NCBI GenBank assembly: GCA_050290785.1
Contig: JBNKIR010000041.1
Location: 1-64,000, forward strand
From: JAAGZL01 sp050290785
GTDB lineage: Bacteria; Pseudomonadota; Gammaproteobacteria; Chromatiales; Chromatiaceae
Reading direction: 5' to 3'
DNA: 64,000 nucleotides
The notes beneath the pieces are model-generated. The model was not told the origin of the DNA. It saw only the letters and a program-made list of their open reading frames with translations, and searched no databases. Every line of letters begins with the position of its first letter. Position 1 is the stretch's first letter. This document shows, in pieces, positions 1 through 7,753 of the stretch. Position numbers and translations under genes: made by a program.

Positions 1-494
1 AGTGCGCGCCCGCCCGGTCTCAGCACCCGAAACATCTCGTTCAGGGCCTGTTGCTTGTCGGTAACGTTGCGCAGCCCGAAGCCGATGGTTACGCAGTCGT
101 ACATGTTGTCATCAAAGGGGATGGCCTCGGCGTTGACCTGCACATACTCCACGTTGCCGATCAGCCCGCGATCCGCCATGCGTATGCGACCCTGCTCCAG
201 CATGGCAGCATTTATATCGGTCATGGTAACCAGTCCCTCCGGTCCCACCAGGCCGGAGTAACGGGCGGCCAGGTCGCCTGTCCCGGACGCCAGGTCCAGC
301 ACCTTGTGGCCGGGACGCAGACCGGCCAACTCCACCGCATAGCGTTTCCACAGACGATGGACGCCAAAAGACATCAGATCATTCATCAGGTCGTATTTGC
401 TGGCGACGGAGTCGAATACCGCACGTACCCGTCCGGCCTTCTCCCCGGTCTTGACCTTCTCGTAACCGAAATGTGTAGTGTCCTGATCACTCAT
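1..494 (-). CDS. ubiE: Ubiquinone/menaquinone C-methyltransferase UbiE (C-terminus cut by window edge)
   Basis: Reading the minus strand from ATG at 494 gives an open frame to the window edge beginning MSDQDTTHFGYEKV, with the SAM-binding motif LDLASGTGDLA and the UbiE signature FGLRNVTDK. UbiE C-methylates the benzoquinol (or naphthoquinol) ring in ubiquinone and menaquinone biosynthesis at the cytoplasmic membrane. About 164 of an expected 250 residues are visible; the end lies outside the window. An AGGA lies about nine bases before the ATG. It is the last visible gene of a leftward hslV-hslU-DUF971-ubiE series, a common gammaproteobacterial order. Identity is firm from the motifs; only the missing C-terminus is unverified. 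Confidence 0.93.
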   Translation of the reverse strand, partial: MSDQDTTHFGYEKVKTGEKAGRVRAVFDSVASKYDLMNDLMSFGVHRLWKRYAVELAGLRPGHKVLDLASGTGDLAARYSGLVGPEGLVTMTDINAAMLEQGRIRMADRGLIGNVEYVQVNAEAIPFDDNMYDCVTIGFGLRNVTDKQQALNEMFRVLRPGGRA

Positions 495-553
495 GCTGCT
501 TATCCTGCTTGAAGTTTCAGCAAATCTCCAGACGGATGCCGTCGGTTTTTGCC

Positions 554-596
554 ACCTTCTCCCCCGGAGGGGAAGGGTTGGGGATGAGGGGGAGAG
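554..596. repeat. GC-rich imperfect palindromic repeat between ubiE and DUF971
   Basis: The spacer between ubiE and the DUF971 gene holds a run of C followed by a run of G (CCTTCTCCCCC, then GGAGGGGAAGG and GGGGATGAGGGGGAGA). It can fold on itself and looks like the dispersed intergenic palindromes common in proteobacteria. It has no clear T-tract, so it is a weak terminator candidate. Copy number elsewhere in the genome cannot be judged from this window. Confidence 0.45.
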
Positions 597-629
597 TACC
601 GAGTAACACAATCATCTCCCCACCCTCGA

Positions 630-995
630 CTAATTGTCCGCCTTGCGCTTGTGCCCGGCCCGCTCCAGCGCCGCCAGATAATCCTGCCAGTTCTGCTCCT
701 GATTACGACCCAGGTCGTATAGTGTATCCCAGGAGTAGATGCCTGTGTTATGCCCATCATCAAAGTGGAGGCATACCGCGTAGTTGCCTACCGGCGTGAT
801 CTGCTCGATATTCACGTCCTCTTTGCCCAGCTGCAGGGTCTCCTGACCAGGCCCGTGCCCCTGCACCTCGGCGGAGGGGGAGAAAACCCTTAGGTATTCG
901 CATGAGAGGTTATAACTATCGCCATTATCGAATGTTATCTCCAGCACCCTGGAGTTGCGATGCAGATTCAGCTCTGTGGGCATCACTTTGGACAT
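630..995 (-). CDS. DUF971 / gamma-butyrobetaine-hydroxylase-like N-terminal domain protein
   Basis: 121 residues with the DUF971 pattern: an N-terminal PTELNLHRNSRVLEITFDNG strand pair, the block LSCEYLRVFSPSAEVQGHG, and a C-terminal VGNYAVCLHFDDGHNTGIYSW followed by a helix. This single domain corresponds to the small N-terminal domain of gamma-butyrobetaine hydroxylases. Free-standing copies are widespread in proteobacteria, often next to hslVU, and have been proposed to take part in Fe-S or redox metabolism; that role is inference here. It sits 29 bases downstream of hslU on the same strand and is probably cotranscribed with it. The family call is firm, the function is not known. Confidence 0.85.
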   Translation of the reverse strand: MSKVMPTELNLHRNSRVLEITFDNGDSYNLSCEYLRVFSPSAEVQGHGPGQETLQLGKEDVNIEQITPVGNYAVCLHFDDGHNTGIYSWDTLYDLGRNQEQNWQDYLAALERAGHKRKADN

Positions 996-1024
996 GGTGT
1001 ACTCCTAAAATTTATTCTATTCTG

Positions 1025-2362
1025 CTACAGAATGAAGCGGCTGAGATCCTCGTTTGAGGCCAGCTCAGATATATTGTTGTCTACATATTCCGCATCGACC
1101 GTTACCTTGGTGCCCGGCAGTTCGGATGCGGTGAAGGATATGCCCTCCAGCAGACGCTCCATAACTGTATGCAGACGGCGTGCACCGATATTTTCCGTAC
1201 TCTCATTCACCTGCCAGGCGATCTCGGCCAGACGCCGCACCCCATCTTCGGTAAAGGATAGCTCCACACCCTCTGTCTGCATCAGGGCCCGGTACTGGTC
1301 GGTAAGAGAGGCGTCCGGCTCGGTCAGGATGCGTACGAAATCCTCTGTGTTCAGGGCGTCCAACTCCACCCGGATCGGCAGTCTTCCCTGCAGCTCCGGG
1401 ATCAGGTCGGAAGGCTTGGCCAGGTGAAAGGCCCCTGAGGCTATGAATAGTATGTGGTCGGTCTTGACCATCCCCTGCTTGGTGGAGATGGTACACCCCT
1501 CCACCAGCGGCAGCAGGTCGCGCTGCACCCCTTCTCGGGATACGTCAGGACCACCGTACTCCGAGCGACTGGCCACCTTGTCCAGTTCGTCCAGAAAGAC
1601 GATGCCGTTCTGCTCCACCATCTCCAGGGCGCGCAGCTTCAGGTCTTCATCGTTGATGCGTTTGGCCGCCTCTTCGTCCTGCAGTATCTTAAGTGCGTCC
1701 TTGATACGCAGTTTGCGCCTGCGGGCACCGCCACTGCCCAGGCTCTGAAACAGACCCTGCAATTGGTTGGTCATCTCCTCCATGCCGGGAGGGGCCATGA
1801 TCTCGACCCCGAGGGAGACGCCGGCCACCTCGATCTCGATCTCCTTGTCGTCCAGTTCACCCTCACGCAGCTTTTTGCGAAACTTCTGCCGGGTACCGGA
1901 GCCTTCCGACTCTATCTGGGCGTCCCTATTCCAATCCGCATTGGCAGGACCTGGCAGCAGGGCGTCCAGCACCCGCTCCTCTGCCGCGTCCGCGGCCTTG
2001 TCCCGCACCTTCTCCAGCTCCTGCTCCCGCACCATCTTCATGGCGCTGTCGGCCAGGTCGCGGATGATGGATTCCACATCCCGGCCCACGTAACCCACCT
2101 CGGTAAACTTGGTGGCTTCCACCTTGAGAAACGGGGCATTGGCCAGCCTGGCCAGACGGCGGGCGATCTCGGTCTTACCCACGCCGGTAGGGCCGATCAT
2201 CAGGATATTCTTGGGAGTGATCTCGTTGCGCAACTCCTCCGGAACCTGGGTGCGGCGCCAACGGTTACGCAGGGCGATGGCCACGGCGCGCTTGGCAGCG
2301 TCCTGACCGATGATATGTTTGTCCAGTTCACGGACGATCTCTTGGGGTGTTATCTCAGACAT
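1025..2362 (-). CDS. hslU: ATP-dependent protease ATPase subunit HslU
   Basis: HslU (ClpY) is the AAA+ unfoldase that caps the HslV peptidase and feeds it substrates in the cytoplasm. From MSEITPQEIV the protein has 445 residues, about the usual length. Visible are Walker A GPTGVGKT (residues 57-64), the pore loop GYVG (about 90-93), the inserted I domain (roughly 110-240, poorly conserved and charged), Walker B IVFLDELDK, and the C-terminal DLSRFIL tail that docks into HslV. A longer reading from 2395 adds 11 residues inside hslV; ATG at 2362 is preferred because it matches the family N-terminus and follows the hslV stop by one base, which implies translational coupling. Confidence 0.98.
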   Translation of the reverse strand: MSEITPQEIVRELDKHIIGQDAAKRAVAIALRNRWRRTQVPEELRNEITPKNILMIGPTGVGKTEIARRLARLANAPFLKVEATKFTEVGYVGRDVESIIRDLADSAMKMVREQELEKVRDKAADAAEERVLDALLPGPANADWNRDAQIESEGSGTRQKFRKKLREGELDDKEIEIEVAGVSLGVEIMAPPGMEEMTNQLQGLFQSLGSGGARRRKLRIKDALKILQDEEAAKRINDEDLKLRALEMVEQNGIVFLDELDKVASRSEYGGPDVSREGVQRDLLPLVEGCTISTKQGMVKTDHILFIASGAFHLAKPSDLIPELQGRLPIRVELDALNTEDFVRILTEPDASLTDQYRALMQTEGVELSFTEDGVRRLAEIAWQVNESTENIGARRLHTVMERLLEGISFTASELPGTKVTVDAEYVDNNISELASNEDLSRFIL

Positions 2363-2363
2363 A

Positions 2364-2915
2364 TTACTCGCCGCCAGCGGTATCCAGCGATTCAATTACA
2401 AGATTATGATTGGTATAGACACAGATATCGGCGGCGATGGAGAGGGCCTGTTCGACTATCTCCTGCGCCTCCAGTTCGGTGTTGTTCAATAGGGCCTGGG
2501 CCGCGGCCTGGGCGAATGGGCCTCCGGAGCCGATGGCCATCAGGCTATCCTCCGGCTCGATCACATCTCCGGTGCCGGTAATGATCAGAGATACATCCTT
2601 GTCTGCCACCACCAGCAGGGCCTCCAGACGACGCAGCATGCGGTCGGTGCGCCAGTCCTTGGCCAGCTCCACAGCAGAGCGGGTCAGATGGCCGTGGTGT
2701 TTCTCCAGCTTGGCCTCGAAGCGTTCAAACAGTGTGAAAGCGTCGGCGGTGGCCCCGGCAAAGCCGGCCAGGACCTTATCTTTATACAGGCGGCGCACCT
2801 TGCGGGCGTTGCCCTTCATCACGGTGTTGCCCATGGATACCTGACCGTCGCCGCCGATTACGACCTTGCCGTTACGTCGTACCGACAGGATGGTTGTGCC
2901 TCTGATTGTTTCCAC
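2364..2915 (-). CDS. hslV: ATP-dependent protease peptidase subunit HslV
   Basis: HslV (ClpQ) is the proteasome-like threonine peptidase of HslVU. The 183-residue protein contains TTILSVRRNGKVVIGGDGQV near the N-terminus. The nucleophile should be the first Thr of this block (residue 7), so a METIRG leader has to be removed; short leaders of this kind are known in other gammaproteobacterial HslV proteins. GSGG and the AGFAGATADA segment of the peptidase fold are also present. Translation starts at GTG. Upstream lies a sigma-32 type promoter (2960-2988), fitting the heat-shock control known for this operon. In many relatives xerC lies immediately upstream; here xerC is about 17 kb away. Confidence 0.98.
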   Translation of the reverse strand: METIRGTTILSVRRNGKVVIGGDGQVSMGNTVMKGNARKVRRLYKDKVLAGFAGATADAFTLFERFEAKLEKHHGHLTRSAVELAKDWRTDRMLRRLEALLVVADKDVSLIITGTGDVIEPEDSLMAIGSGGPFAQAAAQALLNNTELEAQEIVEQALSIAADICVYTNHNLVIESLDTAGGE

Positions 2916-2959
2916 GCTAAGTCCTTGATTTATGTGAGCGGGTCATTGTACCTGATTCT

Positions 2960-2988
2960 ATGTGGGGAAACAGGGGGTTGTTTTCAAG
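2960..2988 (-). promoter_or_regulatory. Sigma-32 (RpoH) heat-shock promoter of hslVU
   Basis: On the minus strand, CTTGAAA (2988-2982) is followed after 14 bases by CCCCACAT (2967-2960). The RpoH consensus is CTTGAAA, a 13-15 base spacer, then CCCCATNT, so the -35 is exact and the -10 differs at a single position. Transcription would start near 2953, about 38 bases before the hslV GTG. The placement and target gene both agree with known heat-shock control of hslVU. Confidence 0.82.
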
Positions 2989-3207
2989 ACATGTCGGCGA
3001 TGAACCCGGCGCATTCGCTGCAGACACACACATCTAACCGTGACAATTACCCGGTAGATTATGGTTAAAATCGCTGGCATTTTCTCCGGCCCTGAATGAT
3101 AATCCATCTCCCTTGCGAATAATAAAGCGGGGAAATTTTGTTACATTCGCCCCCATAGAGCCGGACACAAATGCGTGATGCCTAGGGCTGAGCGCAGGAG
3201 ACGAGTG

Positions 3208-3720
3208 ATGAGCGTACGCAGAGCCAACCCTGAAGATAACGAACAGATAAAAAAGCTATATCAAAAGGCCTTTGACACCGACGCAGAGGCCATATTGGTG
3301 GAATCTCTACGTGAAAGCGGCGTGCCCAATGTCTCCCTGGTGTATGAAGACGGGAAAGACATAGTGGGGCACATCCTGTTCACCCAGGTAGATCTCGACG
3401 GCGACGACTCGGGGGTAAGGATCGCAGGTCTGGGACCGATGGGCGTACTGCCACGGGATCAGTATCGTGGTATCGGCTCATCGCTGGTCAAGGCCGGTCT
3501 GGATGAGTGCAAATCCGACGGTTATGGTGCCGCCGTGGTGCTTGGTTATACCACCTTTTATCCCAAATTCGGCTTTGTCCCTTCCGTAAAGTTTGGCATT
3601 ACCACGACATTCAACGTGCCAGAGGATGTCTTCATGGCCCAGGAACTGATGCCAGAGGCGCTCAAAGATAAACATGGCACGGTCAAGTTTCACCAGGCGT
3701 TTGATAAATTTAAGCGCTAA
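3208..3720 (+). CDS. GNAT-family N-acetyltransferase (YhbS-like)
   Basis: 170 residues from ATG at 3208, chosen because AGGAG lies seven bases upstream; an in-frame ATG at 3175 would add 11 mostly arginine residues. The GNAT fold is visible: the motif A region GLGPMGVLPRDQYRGIGSSL (the acetyl-CoA pyrophosphate loop is Q/RxxGxG/A-like, here QYRGIGSSL) and VVLGYTTFYPKFGF, characteristic of the YhbS subgroup. It probably acetylates a small molecule or protein amine using acetyl-CoA; the substrate is unknown. It is divergent from hslVU and followed by a methyltransferase gene after 19 bases. Confidence 0.85.
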   Translation: MSVRRANPEDNEQIKKLYQKAFDTDAEAILVESLRESGVPNVSLVYEDGKDIVGHILFTQVDLDGDDSGVRIAGLGPMGVLPRDQYRGIGSSLVKAGLDECKSDGYGAAVVLGYTTFYPKFGFVPSVKFGITTTFNVPEDVFMAQELMPEALKDKHGTVKFHQAFDKFKR

Positions 3721-3739
3721 CCCTCAGCACCATTAGATT

Positions 3740-4354
3740 TTGAGTGCAAGAAAGCAGCACTGGGAACAGGTCTACGCCAGTAGATCACCCCTTGAGGTTA
3801 GCTGGTACCAAAAAGAGCCGACCCTCTCCCTACGAATGATTCAGGATTCGATCCAGATCGGAGCACAACCCATAATTGATGTGGGCGGAGGCGCCTCAGT
3901 GTTGGCCGATCGTCTTCTCGAGATGGGCTATACAAATATCTCAGTGCTGGATATCTCTGCCAGGGCACTGCAACATCTCCTAGAAAGACTTGGTGAGCAG
4001 GCAGACCGAATCAAGCGCTATGAGTGCGACATAATTGCATTCACACCGCCCCACCACTTCGCCTGTTGGCATGACCGCGCGGTGTTCCACTTTCTCACCG
4101 ATGCTGACGAACGTAAAAGATATGTTCAGGTGCTCACTGAGGCGCTACCACCTGGAGGCCATCTGGTGCTCGCCGCCTTTGCCATCGATGGACCGACCAT
4201 GTGCAGCGGTCTGGATATAGTGCGGTACGATGCGGAAAAGATCTGCACTGAACTGGGAGACGAGTTTAAACTGCTGCAACAGGTGAACGAATCACACCTT
4301 ACCCCAACGCACCAGGAGCAGTTGTTCACCTATTACAGCTTTGTGCGCACGTAG
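3740..4354 (+). CDS. Class I SAM-dependent methyltransferase
   Basis: 204 residues, starting at TTG 3740 with no obvious ribosome binding site, so the start is uncertain. The SAM-binding motif I is IIDVGGGASVLADRLLEMGY, followed by the acidic LDIS strand and a late LPPGGHLVLAAF strand. The N-terminus HWEQVYASRSPLEVSWYQ is shared by a common family of small-molecule methyltransferases. The substrate cannot be read from the sequence. It lies just after the acetyltransferase gene and ends seven bases from the convergent SIMPL gene. Confidence 0.8.
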   Translation: MSARKQHWEQVYASRSPLEVSWYQKEPTLSLRMIQDSIQIGAQPIIDVGGGASVLADRLLEMGYTNISVLDISARALQHLLERLGEQADRIKRYECDIIAFTPPHHFACWHDRAVFHFLTDADERKRYVQVLTEALPPGGHLVLAAFAIDGPTMCSGLDIVRYDAEKICTELGDEFKLLQQVNESHLTPTHQEQLFTYYSFVRT

Positions 4355-4360
4355 ATCTTC

Positions 4361-5080
4361 CTAGTCCGACAGGTAGTACTCCACGGTCGAAACCACCCGC
4401 ACCTTCTTGATGTGGGGATTGTTGTTGTCCCGTGCCTCTATGCTGAACTGTCCCTGGGATGCCCGTTTGATCTTTCCCAGTTCGCTATCGGAATCCGAGG
4501 CGAACTTCTCTGCCACCTCACGGGCCTTTCTGGTGGCCTCCTCGATCATCTCCGGTTTCACCTCGTTCAGACGGGTGAAGATATACTCGGTCTGGGATTG
4601 ATAGTTGCCGCCGGTAAACACAATGCCCTGTTTCCCCAGTTGAGACAAAGAACCCATGACCTTCCTCACCCCGTCGATGTTCCTGGAATAGACCGTCACC
4701 GTCTGCGCGGCGGTGTAGCGAAATTCGGCATTGTTGTTGTTTCCATACTGCTGGGCAGACTTATCGGTGATGGCGGGAGAGGCGAAGGTGATCTCATCGG
4801 CCTTGACCCCGTTCCTGACCAAAAAGGCCTTGATCTTGGCGGTGCTGTCATCGATGGAGTTGTACAGGGTCTCCAGCTCGTTGCTGGCAGCGGTGAACTG
4901 AATCGGCCAGATGACGATATCCGCATTGTACTCGCGCTCAGACAACCCCTTCACCGTCACGGTGCGTTCAAACTGTTTGTATTCGATGGCCGCATCTCCT
5001 ATGAGATATCCAAGTGCGGCCAAACCGAGGAATATACAGATACCTAATGTGAGTGCGCTGGATTTGTCGAGTTGTTGCAT
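4361..5080 (-). CDS. SIMPL-domain (DUF541) envelope protein
   Basis: 239 residues. One N-terminal membrane helix (about residues 10-27, LTLGICIFLGLAALGYLIG) is followed by a SIMPL/DUF541 domain starting VTVKGLSEREYNADIVIWPI. The long alternating strand/helix body ends KKVRVVSTVEYYLSD, as expected for the family (E. coli YggE type). Such proteins are exported or membrane-tethered, and some are linked to oxidative stress; their biochemical function is not settled. The length agrees with the family. The gene is monocistronic or precedes no obvious partner. Confidence 0.85.
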   Translation of the reverse strand: MQQLDKSSALTLGICIFLGLAALGYLIGDAAIEYKQFERTVTVKGLSEREYNADIVIWPIQFTAASNELETLYNSIDDSTAKIKAFLVRNGVKADEITFASPAITDKSAQQYGNNNNAEFRYTAAQTVTVYSRNIDGVRKVMGSLSQLGKQGIVFTGGNYQSQTEYIFTRLNEVKPEMIEEATRKAREVAEKFASDSDSELGKIKRASQGQFSIEARDNNNPHIKKVRVVSTVEYYLSD

Positions 5081-5126
5081 GGTGGCTCCTTAAATATCGT
5101 AGTAATCCATTTTGAGTTTGTTACAG

Positions 5127-5414
5127 CTAATCTGATTCATAGCTGATCAGATCCATATCCGCCGCCTGGGTGCGTACAGGGATCAGCTCCTGATAGGCGG
5201 TAGAGTTATACCACTTGGTGATGGAGTCGGTGCCCGGAAAGCGGATTACGACCGTGTCTGTGTGATTATGACCGCCACTCAATACCGCTGCTCTCTTGCC
5301 ACGAAATACCAGCTCGGCGCTCCATGGCACCAGTGTGCCCGGCACCCGGCTGCGGTACTCGGCCCATTTGTCCGGGTCTTTTATGGTGATGTGGCCGATT
5401 AGATAGGCGGGCAT
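5127..5414 (-). CDS. DUF1330 family protein
   Basis: 95 residues, a complete DUF1330 (dimeric alpha-beta barrel, ferredoxin-like) domain: MPAYLIGHITIKDPDKWAEY at the start, then GTLVPWSAELVFRGKRAAVLSG, then VVIRFPGTDSITKWYNSTAY and YQELIPVRTQAA. The family is small, cytoplasmic and of unknown reaction. AGGAAA precedes the ATG on the minus strand. It is the last host gene before the transposable element, separated from the element's left end by a 232-base spacer. Confidence 0.88.
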   Translation of the reverse strand: MPAYLIGHITIKDPDKWAEYRSRVPGTLVPWSAELVFRGKRAAVLSGGHNHTDTVVIRFPGTDSITKWYNSTAYQELIPVRTQAADMDLISYESD

Positions 5415-5538
5415 GTGTTTTCCTTTGCGTTAATGTTTTTCTGGTCTGATTGCTTTGGCAGTGGCCAATCTCAAATATAACAGAAGGTTGTATGCGTAAC
5501 AGCGCCGGGTAACACTTTTATCAATAAATATCCTCGTT

Positions 5539-5561
5539 ATCCCGCGACTTGATCGCGGGAT
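5539..5561. repeat. Intergenic hairpin repeat ATCCCGCGA-cttga-TCGCGGGAT
   Basis: A perfect 9-bp stem with a 5-base loop, of the type scattered between genes in many proteobacteria. It lies in the 5415-5640 spacer, which otherwise shows nothing I can support: no reading frame and no strong promoter. The spacer is host DNA; it ends at the target duplication of the Mu-like element at 5641-5646. Confidence 0.6.
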
Positions 5562-5640
5562 CCAGGGGTTTTGTCAGTATCGGTAATCAGTTTCGCAGCT
5601 TTTCTAATTTGAACCCTTCCTCTTGCTCCTGTGCGTTAGC

Positions 5641-5646
5641 TGCGAG
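5641..5646. repeat. Left target-site duplication TGCGAG
   Basis: TGCGAG abuts the left end (TGT...) of the element and is repeated exactly after the right end at 19820-19825. Mu itself makes 5 bp; here six bases match, so the duplication is 6 bp, or 5 bp plus one chance match. Confidence 0.88.
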
Positions 5647-5686
5647 TGTGGTGCACCAAGATAATTAAAGGGAAAAATCACGATAA
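5647..5686 (+). repeat. Left terminal inverted repeat of the element
   Basis: Begins TGTGGTGCACCAAGATAATT and ends with TCACGATAA. Compared with the reverse complement of 19780-19819, 30 of 40 bases match, including two solid blocks, CAAGATAATT and TCACGATAA, at identical spacing. These blocks are probable transposase binding sites. The sequence TGGTGCACCA (5649-5658) is itself a perfect palindrome. The following 5687-5816 has no gene and is presumably end-binding DNA. Confidence 0.88.
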
Positions 5687-5816
5687 GCGGGATACGGTGG
5701 CACCAGTTGCTACCAGGTGATACCGCCTAATGAAAAATAGATATCAAAATACTCCGGTAGCCATTACTTACCTTTTTACAGATGGGATAATAACAACGAA
5801 CAAAAGGCCCTATTTG

Positions 5817-6320
5817 CTATATTCGCGTTCTAAATCGTGTCGTGCCTGGTGCTTTAGAAACAAAACCTTCCCGCGCCATAAGATAAATGTTTGCTTCGTT
5901 TATAGCTTCGATTTTTCGATAGTAATCAGGAAGGGATTTCTTACCTATCGCGTCCATTAAAGCAGACATATGCTTCCAGCGATCATTGTACGTAGGATGG
6001 CTTTCGTCATACAGAATCTTTAGCAAATCATCACAAAATTCGCTGTGCTCATTTTCCCGGATCAATACGCCAAGCTCAAATGCTATTTCTGATGCTTCAT
6101 CAGAGATATCTCTACCCGTTTCATATCCGTGCAATTCGTTGGTAGCAAACCAAAAATAGCAATTGTATAAAGCTGATAATTTGAGGAAAATCTCGTATTC
6201 AGCTTTCCGTAGTTTCTTTTTATCTTCCTTTCGTTGATCAAAATGATGATTGATTTTTGCAGTAATTACCGCAAGTACTGCACCACTTATCAGTCCAATA
6301 ATTACGCTTAACGGTTCCAT
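5817..6320 (-). CDS. Hypothetical membrane-anchored protein, element cargo
   Basis: 167 residues, family not recognised. A hydrophobic segment at about residues 5-20 (SVIIGLISGAVLAVITA) would anchor it in the inner membrane; the charged rest (HHFDQRKEDKKKLRKAEYE and onward) is predicted helical and cytoplasmic. It is transcribed leftward like the repressor, between the repressor and the left end. Genes in this position in temperate phages are often expressed in the lysogen and can act in superinfection exclusion or defence; that is inference from position only. AT-rich like the rest of the element. Confidence 0.65.
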   Translation of the reverse strand: MEPLSVIIGLISGAVLAVITAKINHHFDQRKEDKKKLRKAEYEIFLKLSALYNCYFWFATNELHGYETGRDISDEASEIAFELGVLIRENEHSEFCDDLLKILYDESHPTYNDRWKHMSALMDAIGKKSLPDYYRKIEAINEANIYLMAREGFVSKAPGTTRFRTRI

Positions 6321-6456
6321 GCTTATCGTTCCTTAGAATAACTATAACCCACCAGATCTGAGCAAAATGCTATATCCTTCAGGTGTAAATTGTTATGTGT
6401 ATATATGGCAATTGGATTTAAAAACAAAACGCAATCTTTTCGCGATACAAAATAAA

Positions 6457-6996
6457 TTATGAGTAATGCTCTATTAAGATTTGCCCCATAAGTTGATCCA
6501 TCTCGCGTTGCAATCTAGCAGCTTTGGGGCAATGTATGAGTCCCCTTTGTACTTTAGCCAAATCTCCTTCGTTAAGTGCTTCATGAAAAGATCGCGAAAG
6601 TTCAATAAATTTTGCCACACTTTTTCTTCCGGAAATTGGCTTAATGATGCTATTTACCTGAACTCCTTCATATTGATTTTTAGGGTCTGGGATAAACAAA
6701 ATTCTCTCCATCGGAATTTCACGAGGAGTAAGATCAATCAATTTACTGTCAGGTCGTTCCCAAACAGCATGAAATTCAGCCTCGAGCCAAATTCGGGGGA
6801 GTTCAAAAATAGCCCAACCAAATATTTGTTTTCCACCATTAGCCTCAACATGTTCAGGAACGATGGAAAAGCACTCTTTTAATTGTTTTCCGGTAAGGGG
6901 CTGATGTAAAACATAGGAAGCCTTTTGACCTAAGCATACTTCTTTGCAGAAAGCGCGAATATGATTTTTATTTTTGCTTGGCGTTGTTGATAACAC
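6457..6996 (-). CDS. Conserved hypothetical protein with Cys/His/Asp pattern, element cargo
   Basis: 179 residues, no membrane segment or signal peptide. The core GWAIFELPRIWLEAEFHAVW followed by SKLIDLTPRE recalls conserved proteins of unknown function from mobile DNA. The order of an early Cys (residues 17 or 21), the His in EFHAVW and the Asp in LIDLTP resembles a transglutaminase/papain-like Cys-His-Asp arrangement, but I cannot confirm the fold. It lies between the repressor and the membrane cargo gene, on the same strand, and may be expressed in the repressed state. Function unknown. Confidence 0.62.
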   Translation of the reverse strand: MLSTTPSKNKNHIRAFCKEVCLGQKASYVLHQPLTGKQLKECFSIVPEHVEANGGKQIFGWAIFELPRIWLEAEFHAVWERPDSKLIDLTPREIPMERILFIPDPKNQYEGVQVNSIIKPISGRKSVAKFIELSRSFHEALNEGDLAKVQRGLIHCPKAARLQREMDQLMGQILIEHYS

Positions 6997-7073
6997 AATT
7001 TCAGATTTTTGTCAGATGCAATATACCGTTGTTCACCTACATAAATACGTATAACTAGAAACGTTGTATTATT

Positions 7074-7679
7074 TCAATCCTTTTCTCGATTGCGTATTCT
7101 ATCTAAAGGCTCAAGATATTTTCCCTTTTTGTCCGTAATATCTGCAGGCCATATGGGCGTTAACTTAGCGCCATAAGAACCTACCAAAGCTTCAGCTATC
7201 ATTTCCAACTGAAAATCCTCATCCTCGTCGTAGAGAAGATTCGCAAAGTGGTTTTGAATATTTACCAACGAAGCTTTGACACTACTGTCAGGGTTTGATC
7301 TTCTATCCTCTATAGCGATAAGACCATCTAAAATCTTGCGTATTTCTGGAAGGCCCATTGATATATCTAAAACACCTCCTTGGTCAAAATGAATTGCAGT
7401 TACTGAACCAAATAATGGAAGACGTATAGGATTATTAGTAACACTATTGGGCGCACCAAAAAGAAGCCAATCAGCTTCAATATCCCTACCTAATGCATTC
7501 ACAATAGATGCGAAAGTATCAAGTGATGGGGCAATTTCACCTCTTTCGTAACGGCTTAAAGTATCACGAGCAATACCCGCCCTTGTAGCTAATTCGCTCT
7601 GGTTTAAACCAACAATCTTTCTTAGCTGTTTTAATCTAGAGCCAAAATTAGACAAATATTCTTCATTTTTCCTTGACAT
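7074..7679 (-). CDS. Cro/CI-type phage repressor (XRE family)
   Basis: 201 residues from ATG 7679. An XRE helix-turn-helix fills residues about 12-67: RLKQLRKIVGLNQSELATRA, GIARDTLSRYERGEIAPSLD. The C-terminal part (about 75-201) has no S24/LexA peptidase motif, so release of repression would not be by self-cleavage. The frame extends 36 codons further upstream, but that stretch is the early promoter region and encodes a non-family sequence; ATG 7679 fits the domain. It is divergent from the early operon, and its start codon overlaps the -35 hexamer of the early promoter, the arrangement expected of a lysogeny repressor that controls its own region. This is the counterpart of Mu c. Confidence 0.85.
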   Translation of the reverse strand: MSRKNEEYLSNFGSRLKQLRKIVGLNQSELATRAGIARDTLSRYERGEIAPSLDTFASIVNALGRDIEADWLLFGAPNSVTNNPIRLPLFGSVTAIHFDQGGVLDISMGLPEIRKILDGLIAIEDRRSNPDSSVKASLVNIQNHFANLLYDEDEDFQLEMIAEALVGSYGAKLTPIWPADITDKKGKYLEPLDRIRNREKD

Positions 7680-7727
7680 TGCAGTATATATGCCTATTAT
7701 TGAGTGTAATATTAGATGTATATGCCT
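7673..7727 (+). promoter_or_regulatory. Early promoter with repeated operator-like sequence
   Basis: TTGACA (7673-7678) and TATTAT (7695-7700) are separated by 16 bases, a near-consensus sigma-70 promoter reading right into the early operon. The sequence TATATGCCT occurs at 7687-7695, in the spacer and touching the -10, and again at 7719-7727, 32 bases or about three helical turns downstream. Such paired sites are likely operators for the divergent repressor or for the small early regulator. Confidence 0.72.
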
Positions 7728-7753
7728 TATTTCATAGAGGAGATTATACCAAT

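Noticed and set aside
1454..2581. Long rightward open frame (375 residues) opposite hslU/hslV
   Set aside because: It has no ribosome binding site, and its composition is that of a codon shadow. hslU and hslV on the other strand have full family signatures.
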